A stretch of DNA of 64,000 nucleotides from Nocardioides sp. BGMRC 2183 (GTDB lineage: Bacteria; Actinomycetota; Actinomycetes; Propionibacteriales; Nocardioidaceae): assembly GCA_008123405.1 (NCBI GenBank), contig VSSA01000004.1, positions 1 to 64,000 on the forward strand, given 5' to 3'. Of the stretch, positions 7,789 through 16,772 are shown piece after piece. Made by a program: the position numbers and the translations under genes. The notes beneath the pieces were generated by a model. The model was given only the letters and a program-made list of their open reading frames with translations. It made no database searches and was not told the origin of the DNA. Each line of letters starts with the position of its first letter. Positions within the stretch are counted from its first letter, which is position 1.

Positions 7789-9008
7789 GCCGTGCCGTGA
7801 GTCGAGCGCCGCAGAGTGTCGCCGTGGTCGGCGGCGGCATCGTCGGGTTGGCCGTCGCCCGCGAGGTGGTACGTCGCCGCCCCGGCACGCTGGTCACCGT
7901 GCTGGAGAAGGAGGACGGCCTGGCACGCCACCAGACCGGCCACAACTCCGGGGTGGTGCATGCGGGGATCTACTACCGGCCCGGCAGCCTCAAGGCGCAG
8001 CTGTGCACCCGCGGTCGCCTGCTGCTGCGGGACTACTGCGCCGAGCACCAGCTGCCCTATGAGGAGTGCGGCAAGCTGGTCGTCGCTGTCGATCAGGGCG
8101 AGCTGGACCGCTTCGAGGCGCTCGAGCGCAGCGCCACGGCCAACGGTGTGCCCGGTCTGCGGCGGCTGGACAGGGTGGGCATCGGCGAGATCGAGCCGAA
8201 CGCCGTCGGCCTCGCCGCGCTGCACTCCCCGGAGACCGCGATCACCGACTACGTGGCGATCGCAGAGACGATGGCAGCCGAGGTCCGCTCCGCCGGCGGA
8301 GTCGTGTGCACCCGGACCGAGGTCACCGACGTCGTCGCCGACTCCGGCGGGGTCCGTCTGGGTCTGCGTCGCGCCGGTGAACCGGACCTGCTGCGCGCCG
8401 ATCACGTCGTGATCTGCGCCGGTCTGCACGCCGACCGGCTGGCACCCGACCACGGCACCGATCCGGTGCCGCGGATCATCCCGTTCCGGGGTGAGTACCT
8501 GCGCGTCGCCGAGGCGCAGCAGGACCTGGTGCGCGGCATGGTCTACCCGGTGCCGGACCCGCGCTACCCGTTCCTCGGGGTGCACTTCACCCGACGCGTG
8601 GACGGCAGCCTGGAGGTCGGACCGAACGCGGTGCTGGCCACCCGTCGGGAGGGCTACCGGCGCCGCGACGTCGGCCTGCGCGACCTGCGCGACACCCTCA
8701 CCTGGCCCGGCTTCTGGCGGATGGCCGGCCGACACTGGCGCACCGGCGTCACCGAGGTCACCGGGTCGCTGTCGATCCACGCCTACCTGCGGTTCGCCTC
8801 GCGCTACGTGCCGGCGATCACGGCGGCACATGTGGCTCGCGGTGGGGCGGGCGTCCGCGCCCAGGCGGTGGACCGGGACGGCTCACTGGTCGACGACTTC
8901 CGGATCAGCAACGCCGAGCGGGTGACCGCCGTACGGAATGCGCCGTCGCCGGCGGCGACCTCGAGCCTGGCGATCGCCGAGCACGTGGTCGACCGGATCG
9001 GATGGTGA
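7785..9008 (+). CDS. lhgO: L-2-hydroxyglutarate oxidase
   Basis: This 407-aa FAD-dependent enzyme of the DAO fold oxidises L-2-hydroxyglutarate, a side product of malate dehydrogenase and other enzymes, back to 2-oxoglutarate. The N-terminus has the dinucleotide motif VVGGGIVGLAVAREV, the signature RHQTGHNSGVVHAGIYY near residue 48, and near the C-terminus GGAGVRAQAVDRDGSLVDDF, all typical of LhgO. The GTG start overlaps the regulator stop; a second in-frame GTG lies at 7797. Overlap implies cotranscription with the two-component genes, although no functional link is evident. Confidence 0.92.
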   Translation: MSRAVSRAPQSVAVVGGGIVGLAVAREVVRRRPGTLVTVLEKEDGLARHQTGHNSGVVHAGIYYRPGSLKAQLCTRGRLLLRDYCAEHQLPYEECGKLVVAVDQGELDRFEALERSATANGVPGLRRLDRVGIGEIEPNAVGLAALHSPETAITDYVAIAETMAAEVRSAGGVVCTRTEVTDVVADSGGVRLGLRRAGEPDLLRADHVVICAGLHADRLAPDHGTDPVPRIIPFRGEYLRVAEAQQDLVRGMVYPVPDPRYPFLGVHFTRRVDGSLEVGPNAVLATRREGYRRRDVGLRDLRDTLTWPGFWRMAGRHWRTGVTEVTGSLSIHAYLRFASRYVPAITAAHVARGGAGVRAQAVDRDGSLVDDFRISNAERVTAVRNAPSPAATSSLAIAEHVVDRIGW

Positions 9009-9069
9009 CGCGGGTGACACGGCCACGCGCCGTGCGGCCGGTCGCGGCCCCGCGATCCGCGGCCTCTTC

Positions 9070-9075
9070 TACGAT
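9070..9075 (+). promoter_or_regulatory. Candidate -10 box of a leaderless promoter
   Basis: TACGAT ends six bases before the ATG at 9082, exactly as at the left-edge gene. No ribosome site separates them, so a leaderless transcript is likely. Confidence 0.55.
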
Positions 9076-9081
9076 GCGGCC

Positions 9082-9444
9082 ATGGAGACTCTGCGCCTGA
9101 TCCTGCTGGTCCTGCACATCCTCGGCTATGCCGCCCTGATCGGCGGGTTGCTGGCGCAGGCCGGGACGCCGGAGAAGAAGGTCAACGGTGCGATGCGGGA
9201 CGGCGTCGGCACCGCGTTCCTCGCGGGTCTCGCGCTGGTCGGTGTGCTCGAGGCGGAGGGTGGGGATGTCGACCACGCCAAGATCGCGGTGAAGTTCACC
9301 ATCGGGCTGGTGCTGTTGGTGCTGGTGATGGCCAACAACCGCAAGGAGCGGATCCCCAACGGCCTGTGGGTCGGCCTGCTGGCGCTGTCGGTGATCGAGG
9401 TACTGGTCGCCGTCCTCTGGTCGCCCGTGCACACCTTCGGCTGA
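9082..9444 (+). CDS. Four-helix integral membrane protein
   Basis: This 120-aa protein has about four hydrophobic segments (residues 1-23, 46-60, 71-89 and 94-112) separated by short loops, one of them acidic (EAEGGDVDHAK). It resembles uncharacterised actinobacterial membrane proteins often found upstream of uvrD/pcrA. The ATG was chosen because hydrophobic coding starts there and because of the promoter spacing. No function is assigned. Confidence 0.8.
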   Translation: METLRLILLVLHILGYAALIGGLLAQAGTPEKKVNGAMRDGVGTAFLAGLALVGVLEAEGGDVDHAKIAVKFTIGLVLLVLVMANNRKERIPNGLWVGLLALSVIEVLVAVLWSPVHTFG

Positions 9445-9507
9445 TCGGGATCCAGGCTTCCTCCCCAGGCACGGTGACGCGGCCTGGGAGTCGTCGGGGG
9501 CTCACCG

Positions 9508-9513
9508 TAGGCT
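9508..9513 (+). promoter_or_regulatory. Candidate -10 box for pcrA
   Basis: TAGGCT ends nine bases before the pcrA ATG at 9523; a GCCGAG stretch just before the start is a poor ribosome site. A very short or absent leader is implied. Confidence 0.4.
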
Positions 9514-9522
9514 GTCGCCGAG

Positions 9523-12066
9523 ATGAGTACGACGCCCCAGCTGCCAGGATTCGAGCACCTCACCGGACCTGACAGCGAGTCCGAGGAGCCGCGCCGGACG
9601 CGGCGCGGGCCGACCCGCGACGAGCTCCTCGAGGGGCTCAACGGACCCCAGGCCGACGCCGTACAGCATGCTGGCGCGCCGCTGCTCGTGGTCGCCGGAG
9701 CCGGCTCGGGGAAGACCCGGGTGCTGACCCGGCGGATCGCCTGGCTGATCTCCGAGCGCGGCGCGCATCCGGGCTCGATCCTGGCGATCACCTTCACCAA
9801 CAAGGCAGCGGCCGAGATGAAGGAACGGGTCGCCGACCTGGTCGGTGGCCGGGCGAAGATCATGTGGGTCAGCACCTTCCACTCCGCCTGCGTCCGGATC
9901 CTGCGCAAGGAGTCCGTCCACCTCGGGATGAAGTCGAACTTCTCGATCTACGACGCCCAGGACCAGAAACGACTGATCTCGCTGGTCTGCTCCGACCTGG
10001 ACCTCGATCCGCGCCGCTATCAGCCGGGCCCGGTGCTGGCCTGGATCAGCAACCACAAGAACGAGCTGCGCGATCCGGACGAGGTGGCCGCGGACGCCCG
10101 CAACAGCATCGACCAGAACTACGCGGCGGCGTACAAGCTCTATCAACGACGGCTGCGCGAGGCGAACGCGCTGGACTTCGACGACCTGATCATGGAGACG
10201 GTCCGGCTCTTCCAGACCAAGCCGGCGATCCGGGAGACCTACCGCCGGCGGTTCCGGCACGTGCTCGTCGACGAATACCAGGACACCAACCACGCGCAGT
10301 ACGCGCTGATCCACCAGCTGTGCGGCCAGGAGTTCGAGGACCCGCTCTCCGGGGCCGCCTATGACGAGAACGAGGGCGCAGACCCGGCCGACGTGCAGCC
10401 CGAGGACCGAGTCGCGCCGGCGGAGCTGATGGTGGTCGGCGACGCGGACCAGTCGATCTACGCCTTCCGGGGCGCCGACATCCGCAACATCCTCGACTTC
10501 GAGAAGGACTTCCCGGACGCCCGGACGATCCTGCTGGAGCAGAACTACCGCTCCACCCAGACCATCCTCACCGCTGCCAACGCGGTGATCGAGCGCAACC
10601 AGGGCCGCAAGCCGAAACGGCTGTGGTCCGACGCCGGCGACGGCGCGCCCATCGTCGGGTACGTCGCCGACAGCGAGCACGACGAGGCGCGGTTCGTCTC
10701 CGACGAGATCGACAAGCTGGTCGACGGCACCGCGGAGGGGCAGGCGGACCCGGTGCGCGCCGGCGACGTCGCGGTCTTCTACCGCACCAACGCGCAGTCG
10801 CGGGTCTTTGAAGAGATCTTCATCCGCACCGGGATGCCCTACAAGGTGGTCGGTGGCGTCCGGTTCTACGAGCGGCGCGAGATCCGCGACGCCCTCGCCT
10901 ACCTGCGGGTGCTGGTCAACCCCGACGACCAGGTCAGCCTGCGTCGCATCCTCAACACCCCGCGTCGCGGCATCGGAGACCGTGCCGTCGCGGCGGTCAA
11001 CGAGCTCGCGGACCGGGAGCGGATCACCTTCTGGGAGGCGCTGCAGCGTGCCGACGAGGCCCCGGGGCTGGCCTCCCGGTCCCAGCGCAGCATCGCCGGA
11101 TTCGTCGCGAAGGTGACTGAGTGGCAGTCGATGGTCGCGGCAGGCGAGCGGCCCGACGTGGTGCTGGAGACCGTGTTGGACGGCTCGGGCTATCTGGTGT
11201 CGTTGGAGGAGTCCGACGATCCTCAGGACGAGACCCGGGTGGAGAACCTGGGCGAGCTCGTCGCGGTCGCGCGTGAGTTCGCCGAGGACCCGGTGGCCGC
11301 ACCGTCGGCGGATCCGGCCGACGTGGACGCCGGCACCGTCGAGCCGGGCTTGGCGGACTTCCTGGAGCGGGTGGCGTTGGTCGCCGACACCGACCAGATC
11401 CCGGACGCTCCCGAGGACGACCCGGATGCGCCCGAGGACACCGGCGTGGTCACCTTGATGACCCTGCACACGGCCAAGGGGCTGGAGTTCCCGGTCGTCT
11501 TCCTGACCGGCATGGAGGACGGCGTCTTCCCGCACTCGCGCGCGTTGGGGGACCGGCCCGAGCTCGAGGAGGAGCGTCGGTTGGCCTACGTCGGCATCAC
11601 CCGCGCTCGGGAGCGGCTCTATGTGTCGCGGGCAGTCGTGCGCTCGGCCTGGGGCGCTCCGGCGCACAACCCGGCCTCCCGCTTCCTCGCCGAGCTGCCG
11701 ATCGACCTGGTCGACTGGCGTCGTACCGAGGCCGATCAGGCGCGCTGGGCCCGGCCCACCTTCGCCTCGCGGGGGTACGACAACCAGGACCCGGGGGGCT
11801 CGAGCTCGCGGCTGGGCGCCCCGACCGCTGCCGGCCGCCGCAACTTCTCCTCCGCCGCGGCGCGCGCCGATGCCGCCTCGAAGGCGAAGAAGTCCCGCCC
11901 CATCCCGTCCTTGGACCCCGGCGACCGGGTCACCCACGACACCTTCGGTCTCGGTACTGTCGTCTCGGTGGAGGGGCAGGCGGAGAAGTCGGTCGCCTCG
12001 ATCGACTTCGGCTCCGAGGGCGTCAAGCGCTTGTTGCTCCGTTACGCCCCGGTCGAGAAGCTCTGA
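9523..12066 (+). CDS. pcrA: UvrD/PcrA-type DNA helicase
   Basis: This 847-aa SF1A 3'-5' helicase acts in nucleotide excision repair and replication-fork clearance. Visible motifs: NGPQADAV (Q motif), GAGSGKTRVL (Walker A), LAITFTNKAAAEMKER (Ia), VLVDEYQDTN (II), VVGDADQSIYAFRGAD (III), LEQNYRST (IV), TLHTAKGLEFPVVF (V) and RRLAYVGITRARERL (VI). A C-terminal Tudor-like domain follows (PGDRVTHDTFGLGTV). It is longer than typical PcrA because of acidic inserts between motifs II and III (near 280-300) and before motif V (near 590-640). It matches mycobacterial uvrD1 by neighbourhood. Confidence 0.97.
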   Translation: MSTTPQLPGFEHLTGPDSESEEPRRTRRGPTRDELLEGLNGPQADAVQHAGAPLLVVAGAGSGKTRVLTRRIAWLISERGAHPGSILAITFTNKAAAEMKERVADLVGGRAKIMWVSTFHSACVRILRKESVHLGMKSNFSIYDAQDQKRLISLVCSDLDLDPRRYQPGPVLAWISNHKNELRDPDEVAADARNSIDQNYAAAYKLYQRRLREANALDFDDLIMETVRLFQTKPAIRETYRRRFRHVLVDEYQDTNHAQYALIHQLCGQEFEDPLSGAAYDENEGADPADVQPEDRVAPAELMVVGDADQSIYAFRGADIRNILDFEKDFPDARTILLEQNYRSTQTILTAANAVIERNQGRKPKRLWSDAGDGAPIVGYVADSEHDEARFVSDEIDKLVDGTAEGQADPVRAGDVAVFYRTNAQSRVFEEIFIRTGMPYKVVGGVRFYERREIRDALAYLRVLVNPDDQVSLRRILNTPRRGIGDRAVAAVNELADRERITFWEALQRADEAPGLASRSQRSIAGFVAKVTEWQSMVAAGERPDVVLETVLDGSGYLVSLEESDDPQDETRVENLGELVAVAREFAEDPVAAPSADPADVDAGTVEPGLADFLERVALVADTDQIPDAPEDDPDAPEDTGVVTLMTLHTAKGLEFPVVFLTGMEDGVFPHSRALGDRPELEEERRLAYVGITRARERLYVSRAVVRSAWGAPAHNPASRFLAELPIDLVDWRRTEADQARWARPTFASRGYDNQDPGGSSSRLGAPTAAGRRNFSSAAARADAASKAKKSRPIPSLDPGDRVTHDTFGLGTVVSVEGQAEKSVASIDFGSEGVKRLLLRYAPVEKL

Positions 12067-12106
12067 TCTGACCGGAGCAGTAGAGGATCTCGAGGAGGTA
12101 CTCGCC

Positions 12107-12586
12107 ATGGTTGTCTCCGCCGACGACAGGCGTCATCTGGATCGGTGCGTCGCCCTCGCCGAGGCTGCGGTGGACGCCGGTGACGAGCCGTTCGGCTCCG
12201 TCCTGGTGGCGGCCGACGACACAGTGCTCATGGAGGACCACAATCGGGTCAGCGGCGGCAATGCCACCCGCCACCCCGAGCTCGCGATCGCCCTGTGGGC
12301 CGCCGCGAACGTGGCGCCAGAGGCCCGCGCCGAGCTGACCGTCTACACCTCCGGGGAGCACTGCGCGATGTGCTCGGCCGCGCACGCCTGGGCCGGTCTG
12401 GGGCGGATCGTCTTCGCGACCTCCACACCTCAGCTCGTGCAGTGGTACGGCGAGCTCGGCCTGCCCGCAGCCCCGGTCGCCGCGCTCCGGATCGCCGAGG
12501 TCGCTCCAGGGATTCCGGTGGACGGCCCGGTCGAGGGGTACGCCGAGCGGGTGCGAGCGCTCCACGCACGGCACCACGCGGGCTGA
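12107..12586 (+). CDS. Nucleoside/CMP deaminase-family protein
   Basis: This 159-aa zinc-dependent deaminase fold protein has HPELA as the His-x-Glu motif (His zinc ligand, Glu proton shuttle) and EHCAMCSAAH as the Cys-x2-Cys pair. The DEPFGSVLVAADDTVL strand-loop near residue 26 fits guanine deaminase or tRNA adenosine deaminase relatives. The HPE variant and the WYGELGLP insert resemble the GuaD-like nucleoside deaminases; guanine or a related base is the likeliest substrate, but this is uncertain. The start follows a good AGGAGGT ribosome site, 40 bp downstream of pcrA. Confidence 0.82.
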   Translation: MVVSADDRRHLDRCVALAEAAVDAGDEPFGSVLVAADDTVLMEDHNRVSGGNATRHPELAIALWAAANVAPEARAELTVYTSGEHCAMCSAAHAWAGLGRIVFATSTPQLVQWYGELGLPAAPVAALRIAEVAPGIPVDGPVEGYAERVRALHARHHAG

Positions 12587-12696
12587 CTGCGCCGCGTCGC
12601 AGCCGCCGCCGGTGCAGGTGCAGGTGCTCCACGCCTGCATCCACAGGCTCCGTGAGCCCAGGTGTGGCGCGGGAGGTGCGAGGGGCACCGACCGGC

Positions 12697-13689
12697 ATGG
12701 ACACCAAGGACGAGATCTGCCGGATTCTAGCGTTGCAGGACGGCGTGATCGCCCGCCGCCAGGCACTGGCGGCCGGCATGGATCCGAGCGCCATCGCCCG
12801 CCGGCTCCGCCGCCGCGACTGGGTCACCGTCCACCCGGGCGTGTACGTCGACCACACCGGTCCGCTCCTCTGGCGGCAGCGAGCCTGGGCAGCGGTGCTC
12901 GCCTGCTGGCCGGCCGGGCTCGACGGCGCCTCCGCGATGCGCGCGCATGAGGGACCTGGGAGCCGTGCGGCTCGCGAGGACGGTCCGATCGAGGTGGTGG
13001 TCGACCATCGTCGCCGGGTGCAGGCACCGCTCGGAGTGCGGGTGCGTCGCATGCGTCGCTTCGCCGTCGCTGTCCAACCGAACCTGAGTCCGCCGCGGCT
13101 TCGCTACGACGACGCCGTTCTCGCGCTGGCAGACGAGGCCGACCCGTTGACGTCGATCGGGGTGCTCGCCGACGCGGTGGGTGGTCGCCGTACGACGGCT
13201 GCTCGGCTGCTCGAACGCCTCGCCGAGATCCCCTGGCTCCACCAGCGCGGCCATCTCGCCGGCGTGCTTTCCGACGTGGCCACCGGGACCTGCTCGGTGC
13301 TCGAGCATGCGTACCTGGTGCGGGTCGAGCGGGCACATGGACTGCCCCGCGGTCGGCGTCAGGTGGCGGCCGTGGGTGCGGACGGTCGGCGCATGTTCCG
13401 CGACGTGCGCTACGGAGGCCAGCGCTGGCGACTCAACGTCGAACTGGATGGTCGCGCGTTCCACGCATCGGCCACGCAGCGCGATCGTGACCTGGAGCGT
13501 GACCTCGACGCGAGCCTGGCCGGTGAGGTCACGGTGCGTCTCGGTTACGCCCAGGTTTTCGGCCGCCCGTGCCGCACGGCCGCCAAGGTGGCTGCCCTGC
13601 TCCAGTTGCACGGCTGGCCTGGCGATGGCCACGCGTGTCCGGACTGCCCGATCGGGCTGGAGTGGGGAAGGACTGATCAAGCAGGTTGA
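12697..13689 (+). CDS. AbiEi-antitoxin-like / DUF559-type protein
   Basis: This 330-aa protein has an N-terminal winged-helix region like AbiEi antitoxins (residues 1-50, with GVIARRQALAAGMDPSAI and WVTVHPGVYV). Its C-terminal domain resembles DUF559/Vsr-type PD-(D/E)xK folds: FRDVRYGGQ, then ELDGRAFH and RDLERD near 240-280. This architecture is common and often multicopy in Nocardioidaceae. Whether it is an antitoxin, a nuclease or neither is unknown; no adjacent AbiEii toxin gene is present. The start ATG lies 110 bp after the deaminase gene with a weak upstream site. Confidence 0.7.
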   Translation: MDTKDEICRILALQDGVIARRQALAAGMDPSAIARRLRRRDWVTVHPGVYVDHTGPLLWRQRAWAAVLACWPAGLDGASAMRAHEGPGSRAAREDGPIEVVVDHRRRVQAPLGVRVRRMRRFAVAVQPNLSPPRLRYDDAVLALADEADPLTSIGVLADAVGGRRTTAARLLERLAEIPWLHQRGHLAGVLSDVATGTCSVLEHAYLVRVERAHGLPRGRRQVAAVGADGRRMFRDVRYGGQRWRLNVELDGRAFHASATQRDRDLERDLDASLAGEVTVRLGYAQVFGRPCRTAAKVAALLQLHGWPGDGHACPDCPIGLEWGRTDQAG

Positions 13690-13734
13690 CGCGATGTTCC
13701 CCACACCCCACTGGCGCGAGCGACGACCTCGCGC

Positions 13735-13804
13735 CCGGGAGCTTCGCCGCGTGCCGCCCCGGTGAGACGCCAGGACGGCGTGACCATCGCGGACCTCGAC
13801 TGCG
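13735..13804 (+). repeat. 70-bp direct repeat, copy 1
   Basis: This copy is identical over 70 bp to 13929-13998, with weaker similarity continuing for about 20 bp. The 355-bp gap between the AbiEi-like gene and the convergent M23 peptidase holds only these repeats and GC-rich sequence around a GAGCGAG-type stretch; no coding signal is seen. Confidence 0.9.
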
Positions 13805-13928
13805 CGCGCGGCAGGGCGGCAGGGCGGTGCGGCGCCGACCTCGCGCCCCAGCGGTCTGGGGGCGGCTGGATCGCGGTGAACGCGAGTGGGGGAGTGGAGT
13901 GAGCGAGGAACGAGCGATCGGAGCGAGT

Positions 13929-13998
13929 CCGGGAGCTTCGCCGCGTGCCGCCCCGGTGAGACGCCAGGACGGCGTGACCATCGCGGACCTCGACTGCG
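13929..13998 (+). repeat. 70-bp direct repeat, copy 2
   Basis: This is the second copy of the 70-bp repeat, starting 194 bp after the first. Both copies are in the same orientation. Perfect identity in non-coding DNA points to a recent duplication or to an element still under copying. Confidence 0.9.
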
Positions 13999-14044
13999 AG
14001 GCCGGCAGGGCGGCGGGAGGTACGAGCGACGACCTCGGCCCAGA

Positions 14045-15205
14045 TTAAGGCGTGACGCCTTGGGCCTGCAGTGCCGCGTACGGGTCGACCGGGTCACCGC
14101 CGCCGGGGCGCACCTCGAGGTGGAGGTGGGGGCCGGTGACGTTCCCGGTGCCGCCGACGGTGCCGACCGGGTCTCCGGCGGTGACGGTGTCGCCGACGGA
14201 GACGTCGATGGTGGTCTGGTGGCAGTACCAGAGCTCGGTGCCGTCCTCGAGCGTGATCACGGTCTTGTTGCCGTAGGCGCCGTCGTCGCCGGTGAAGGTG
14301 ATGGTGCCGTTGGCCATCGCGTAGAGCGGGGTGCCGCTGGGTGCGGCGAAGTCGAGGCCGGTGTGCACGCTGGACCAGTAGGCGCCGGACTCACCGAAGG
14401 TGGAGGTGAGGCGGTAGACGCCGGCGTCGAGCGGGAGGATCCACCGGTTGAGCGCGATCTCGGCGGCTTCCTTCTCGGCGTCCTTGGCGAGCTCGCCGAG
14501 GGCCTCGTCGCGCTGAGCGGCGATCTTCTCGGCCTCGTCGACCAACTCACCGTCGGTGGCCTGACCGAGCGTCCCGCGGTCGGAGTCGCGGCTGACGTTG
14601 CCGACCCGCAGCGCGTCGTAGGTGCCGACGCCGAAGGAGCCGCTGGAGGCGTTGGCGGCGGTGATCTGGGTGGTGTCGTTGACCAGGATCGGGTCCGCGG
14701 AGACGACAGCGCCGCTGACGGCCACGGCGAGGGTGGCCAGACCAGCGGCGACGGGGATGCTCGGGAGTCCGCGCAGGAAGCGCCCCCGGGAGCCGGCGTC
14801 CTTGATGGCGCGGCGTCGACCGGAGATGGCGGGCTTGGCCGGGATGCTCGGGGTGGTGAGTGCGCCCTGGCCCGCCAGCTCCGCGAGCGTCGGCAACTCG
14901 ACGGTCGGGGGCGGTGCGGCGAAGAGCGGCTGGTGCGCCAGGGTCGGCTCGGTCGGCGCGGCCTCGTCGAGGGCGGCGATCGCCGGCTCGGTGACCAGCT
15001 CGGGTGCGATCTCGGCGCTGAGCGTGGGGGTCGGATCCGCGGCGGTGACCTCGGCGGCCTCCGTGACCAGCGGCACCTCGGAGGTGGACGCGTCGTCGAT
15101 GCGGCCGGCGACCCGGCGTCCGACGTACTTCTCGCGCTTCGCGGGACGGGCCACAGGCAAGGCGCGTCGCGGCGCAGCGCGTCGCTGCCCTCGGTGGCTA
15201 CCCAT
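14045..15205 (-). CDS. Membrane-anchored M23 peptidoglycan peptidase
   Basis: This 386-aa protein has a long Pro/Ala-rich cytoplasmic N-terminus, one membrane helix (about 157-177, SIPVAAGLATLAVAVSGAVV), a short helical linker (DEAEKIAAQRDEALGELAKD) and a C-terminal LytM domain. Zinc-site motifs are HTGLDFAAPSGTP and PHLHLEVRPGG, with the WYCHQ strand between. It cleaves peptide bridges in the cell wall, outside the membrane. The position between uvrD/pcrA and sucCD matches the mycobacterial order. The start at MGSHRGQRR follows a structured leader. Confidence 0.93.
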   Translation of the reverse strand: MGSHRGQRRAAPRRALPVARPAKREKYVGRRVAGRIDDASTSEVPLVTEAAEVTAADPTPTLSAEIAPELVTEPAIAALDEAAPTEPTLAHQPLFAAPPPTVELPTLAELAGQGALTTPSIPAKPAISGRRRAIKDAGSRGRFLRGLPSIPVAAGLATLAVAVSGAVVSADPILVNDTTQITAANASSGSFGVGTYDALRVGNVSRDSDRGTLGQATDGELVDEAEKIAAQRDEALGELAKDAEKEAAEIALNRWILPLDAGVYRLTSTFGESGAYWSSVHTGLDFAAPSGTPLYAMANGTITFTGDDGAYGNKTVITLEDGTELWYCHQTTIDVSVGDTVTAGDPVGTVGGTGNVTGPHLHLEVRPGGGDPVDPYAALQAQGVTP

Positions 15206-15330
15206 CGTGCGTGACTGCTCCCTTGGTCGTCCCCGCCGGTGCGGTCGGGGACCGACCGCGTCACCCGGTCCGGCCGAGATCCGACCCGGGTGCCAGGTGG
15301 CCAACGGGTGGCCACCGGGTGAAAAGTTCA
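15206..15330 (-). ncRNA. Structured 5' leader of the M23 peptidase gene
   Basis: The roughly 125-nt leader predicted from the promoter can form three strong hairpins on the minus strand: GGTGGCCA pairing with TGGCCACC, a CACCCGG/CCGGGTG stem, and GCGGTCG/CGACCGC. Its 5' end (GGTCG) can also pair with CGACC just before AAGGGAGCAG. Actinobacterial peptidoglycan hydrolase genes often carry a ydaO-type c-di-AMP riboswitch here, and the layout is reminiscent of one. The conserved core is not clearly matched, so the class is uncertain. Confidence 0.35.
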
Positions 15331-15336
15331 GGTGCG

Positions 15337-15365
15337 ACCATAACTGAGGTTGCAACCGCTTCGAA
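15337..15365 (-). promoter_or_regulatory. Promoter of the M23 peptidase gene
   Basis: On the minus strand, TTCGAA (15365-15360) and TATGGT (15342-15337) are separated by exactly 17 bp, giving a good housekeeping promoter with start near 15330. A perfect palindrome GGTTGCAACC (15349-15358) sits in the spacer. The rest of the 381-bp gap up to sucC shows a possible -10 for sucC (TAGGGT, 15467-15472) and nothing else clear. Confidence 0.5.
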
Positions 15366-15586
15366 ATCCTACGGGGCCGTGTCTGTGGACTTCCAGGGCC
15401 GTCTCGTTTCGGTGTTACGTGGGTCACGGAGCCACTCCCGGGCTCGTCGTACTGGCGAGTCGGGACTAGGGTGCGGCGAGGATGTGCCTCCGCTCGCACG
15501 GCGGTGCACCTTCCTAACCGGACGGGCGCAGCCCACCGCGATCACCCTTCGCTGGTGCGCCCGCACTCGAAGATGAGGACTGATCT

Positions 15587-16753
15587 GTGGATCTGATGGA
15601 GTACCAGGCGAAGACTCTCTTCGCCAAGCACGGCGTCGCCGTGACCGAGGGCGTCGTCGTCGAGACTGCCGAGGCCGCCAAGGCCGCCGCCGCCGAGATG
15701 GGCGGCGTGACCGTCATCAAGGCGCAGGTCAAGGCCGGTGGCCGTGGCAAGGCCGGTGGCGTCAAGATCGCGAAGACCCCGGATGAGGCCTTCGAACACG
15801 CGACCAACATCCTCAACCTGACCATCAAGGACCTCCCGGTCAACCGGGTGCTGGTCACGCCGGCGACCCCGCCGGAGGAGGAGTACTACTTCTCCTTCCT
15901 GCTGGACCGCTCCAACCGCCAGTACCTGTGCATCGCGTCGGTCGAGGGTGGCGTCGAGATCGAGGAGGTCGCCAAGACCAACCCGGACGCCGTCAAGAAG
16001 ATCGCGATCGACCCCGGCCAGGGCGTCGACGAGGCCAAGGCCCGCGCGATCGCGACCGAGGCGAAGTTCCCCGAGGCCGTGTTCGAGCAGGCCGTGGCGA
16101 TGATCCAGGACCTCTACAAGGTCTTCACCGAAGAGGACGCCACCCTGGTCGAGGTGAACCCGCTGGCGCGTCTGGCCGGTGACAAGCTCGAGGCGCTGGA
16201 CGGCAAGGTCTCGCTCGACGAGAACGCCTCCGAGGTCCGTCACCCGGACCACGCGGCCTTCGAGATCCGTGAGGAGGCCGACCCGCTGGAGTCCAAGGCC
16301 AAGGACCTCGGGCTCAACTACGTCAAGCTCGACGGTCAGGTCGGCATCATCGGCAACGGCGCGGGCCTCGTGATGAGCACCCTCGACGTGGTCGCCTACG
16401 CCGGCGAGAACCACGGCGGCGTCAAGCCCGCCAACTTCCTCGACATCGGTGGTGGCGCGAATGCCCAGGTGATGGCGAACGGTCTCGACGTGATCCTCAA
16501 CGACCCCCAGGTCAAGAGCGTCTTCGTCAACGTCTTCGGCGGCATCACCGCCTGCGACGAGGTGGCCAACGGCATCAAGGGCGCGCTCGAGCTGCTCGGA
16601 GACAAGGCGACCAAGCCGCTCGTGGTCCGTCTCGACGGCAACAACGTCGTCGCGGGGCGCGCGATCCTCGACGAGCTGAGCCACCCGCTGGTGACCCAGG
16701 TCGACACGATGGATGGCGCGGCCGACAAGGCCGCCGAGTTGGCGAACGTCTGA
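15587..16753 (+). CDS. sucC: Succinyl-CoA synthetase beta subunit
   Basis: This 388-aa ADP-forming subunit of the usual length has an ATP-grasp fold. It begins [17 protein letters not shown], with [14 protein letters not shown] near 46 (nucleotide site), VEVNPLARL near 188 (metal ligands), [15 protein letters not shown], and [13 protein letters not shown]. With SucD it converts succinyl-CoA to succinate with ATP formation in the citric acid cycle. GTG is chosen as start because it gives the conserved N-terminus. It is 19 bp upstream of sucD. Confidence 0.97.
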   Translation: MDLMEYQAKTLFAKHGVAVTEGVVVETAEAAKAAAAEMGGVTVIKAQVKAGGRGKAGGVKIAKTPDEAFEHATNILNLTIKDLPVNRVLVTPATPPEEEYYFSFLLDRSNRQYLCIASVEGGVEIEEVAKTNPDAVKKIAIDPGQGVDEAKARAIATEAKFPEAVFEQAVAMIQDLYKVFTEEDATLVEVNPLARLAGDKLEALDGKVSLDENASEVRHPDHAAFEIREEADPLESKAKDLGLNYVKLDGQVGIIGNGAGLVMSTLDVVAYAGENHGGVKPANFLDIGGGANAQVMANGLDVILNDPQVKSVFVNVFGGITACDEVANGIKGALELLGDKATKPLVVRLDGNNVVAGRAILDELSHPLVTQVDTMDGAADKAAELANV

Positions 16754-16772
16754 GGCCGGGGAGAAGAGAACA

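Noticed and set aside
9502-12108. 868-codon open frame opposite pcrA, and many similar long antisense frames
   Set aside because: High GC makes stop codons rare in the shadow frames; composition is His/Asp/Gly/Arg-rich with no domain, and the other strand encodes an unmistakable protein.
13886-14044. Short open frame in the 70-bp repeat region
   Set aside because: Arg/Gly/Pro-rich translation, no ribosome site and duplicated DNA; no sign of a real gene.
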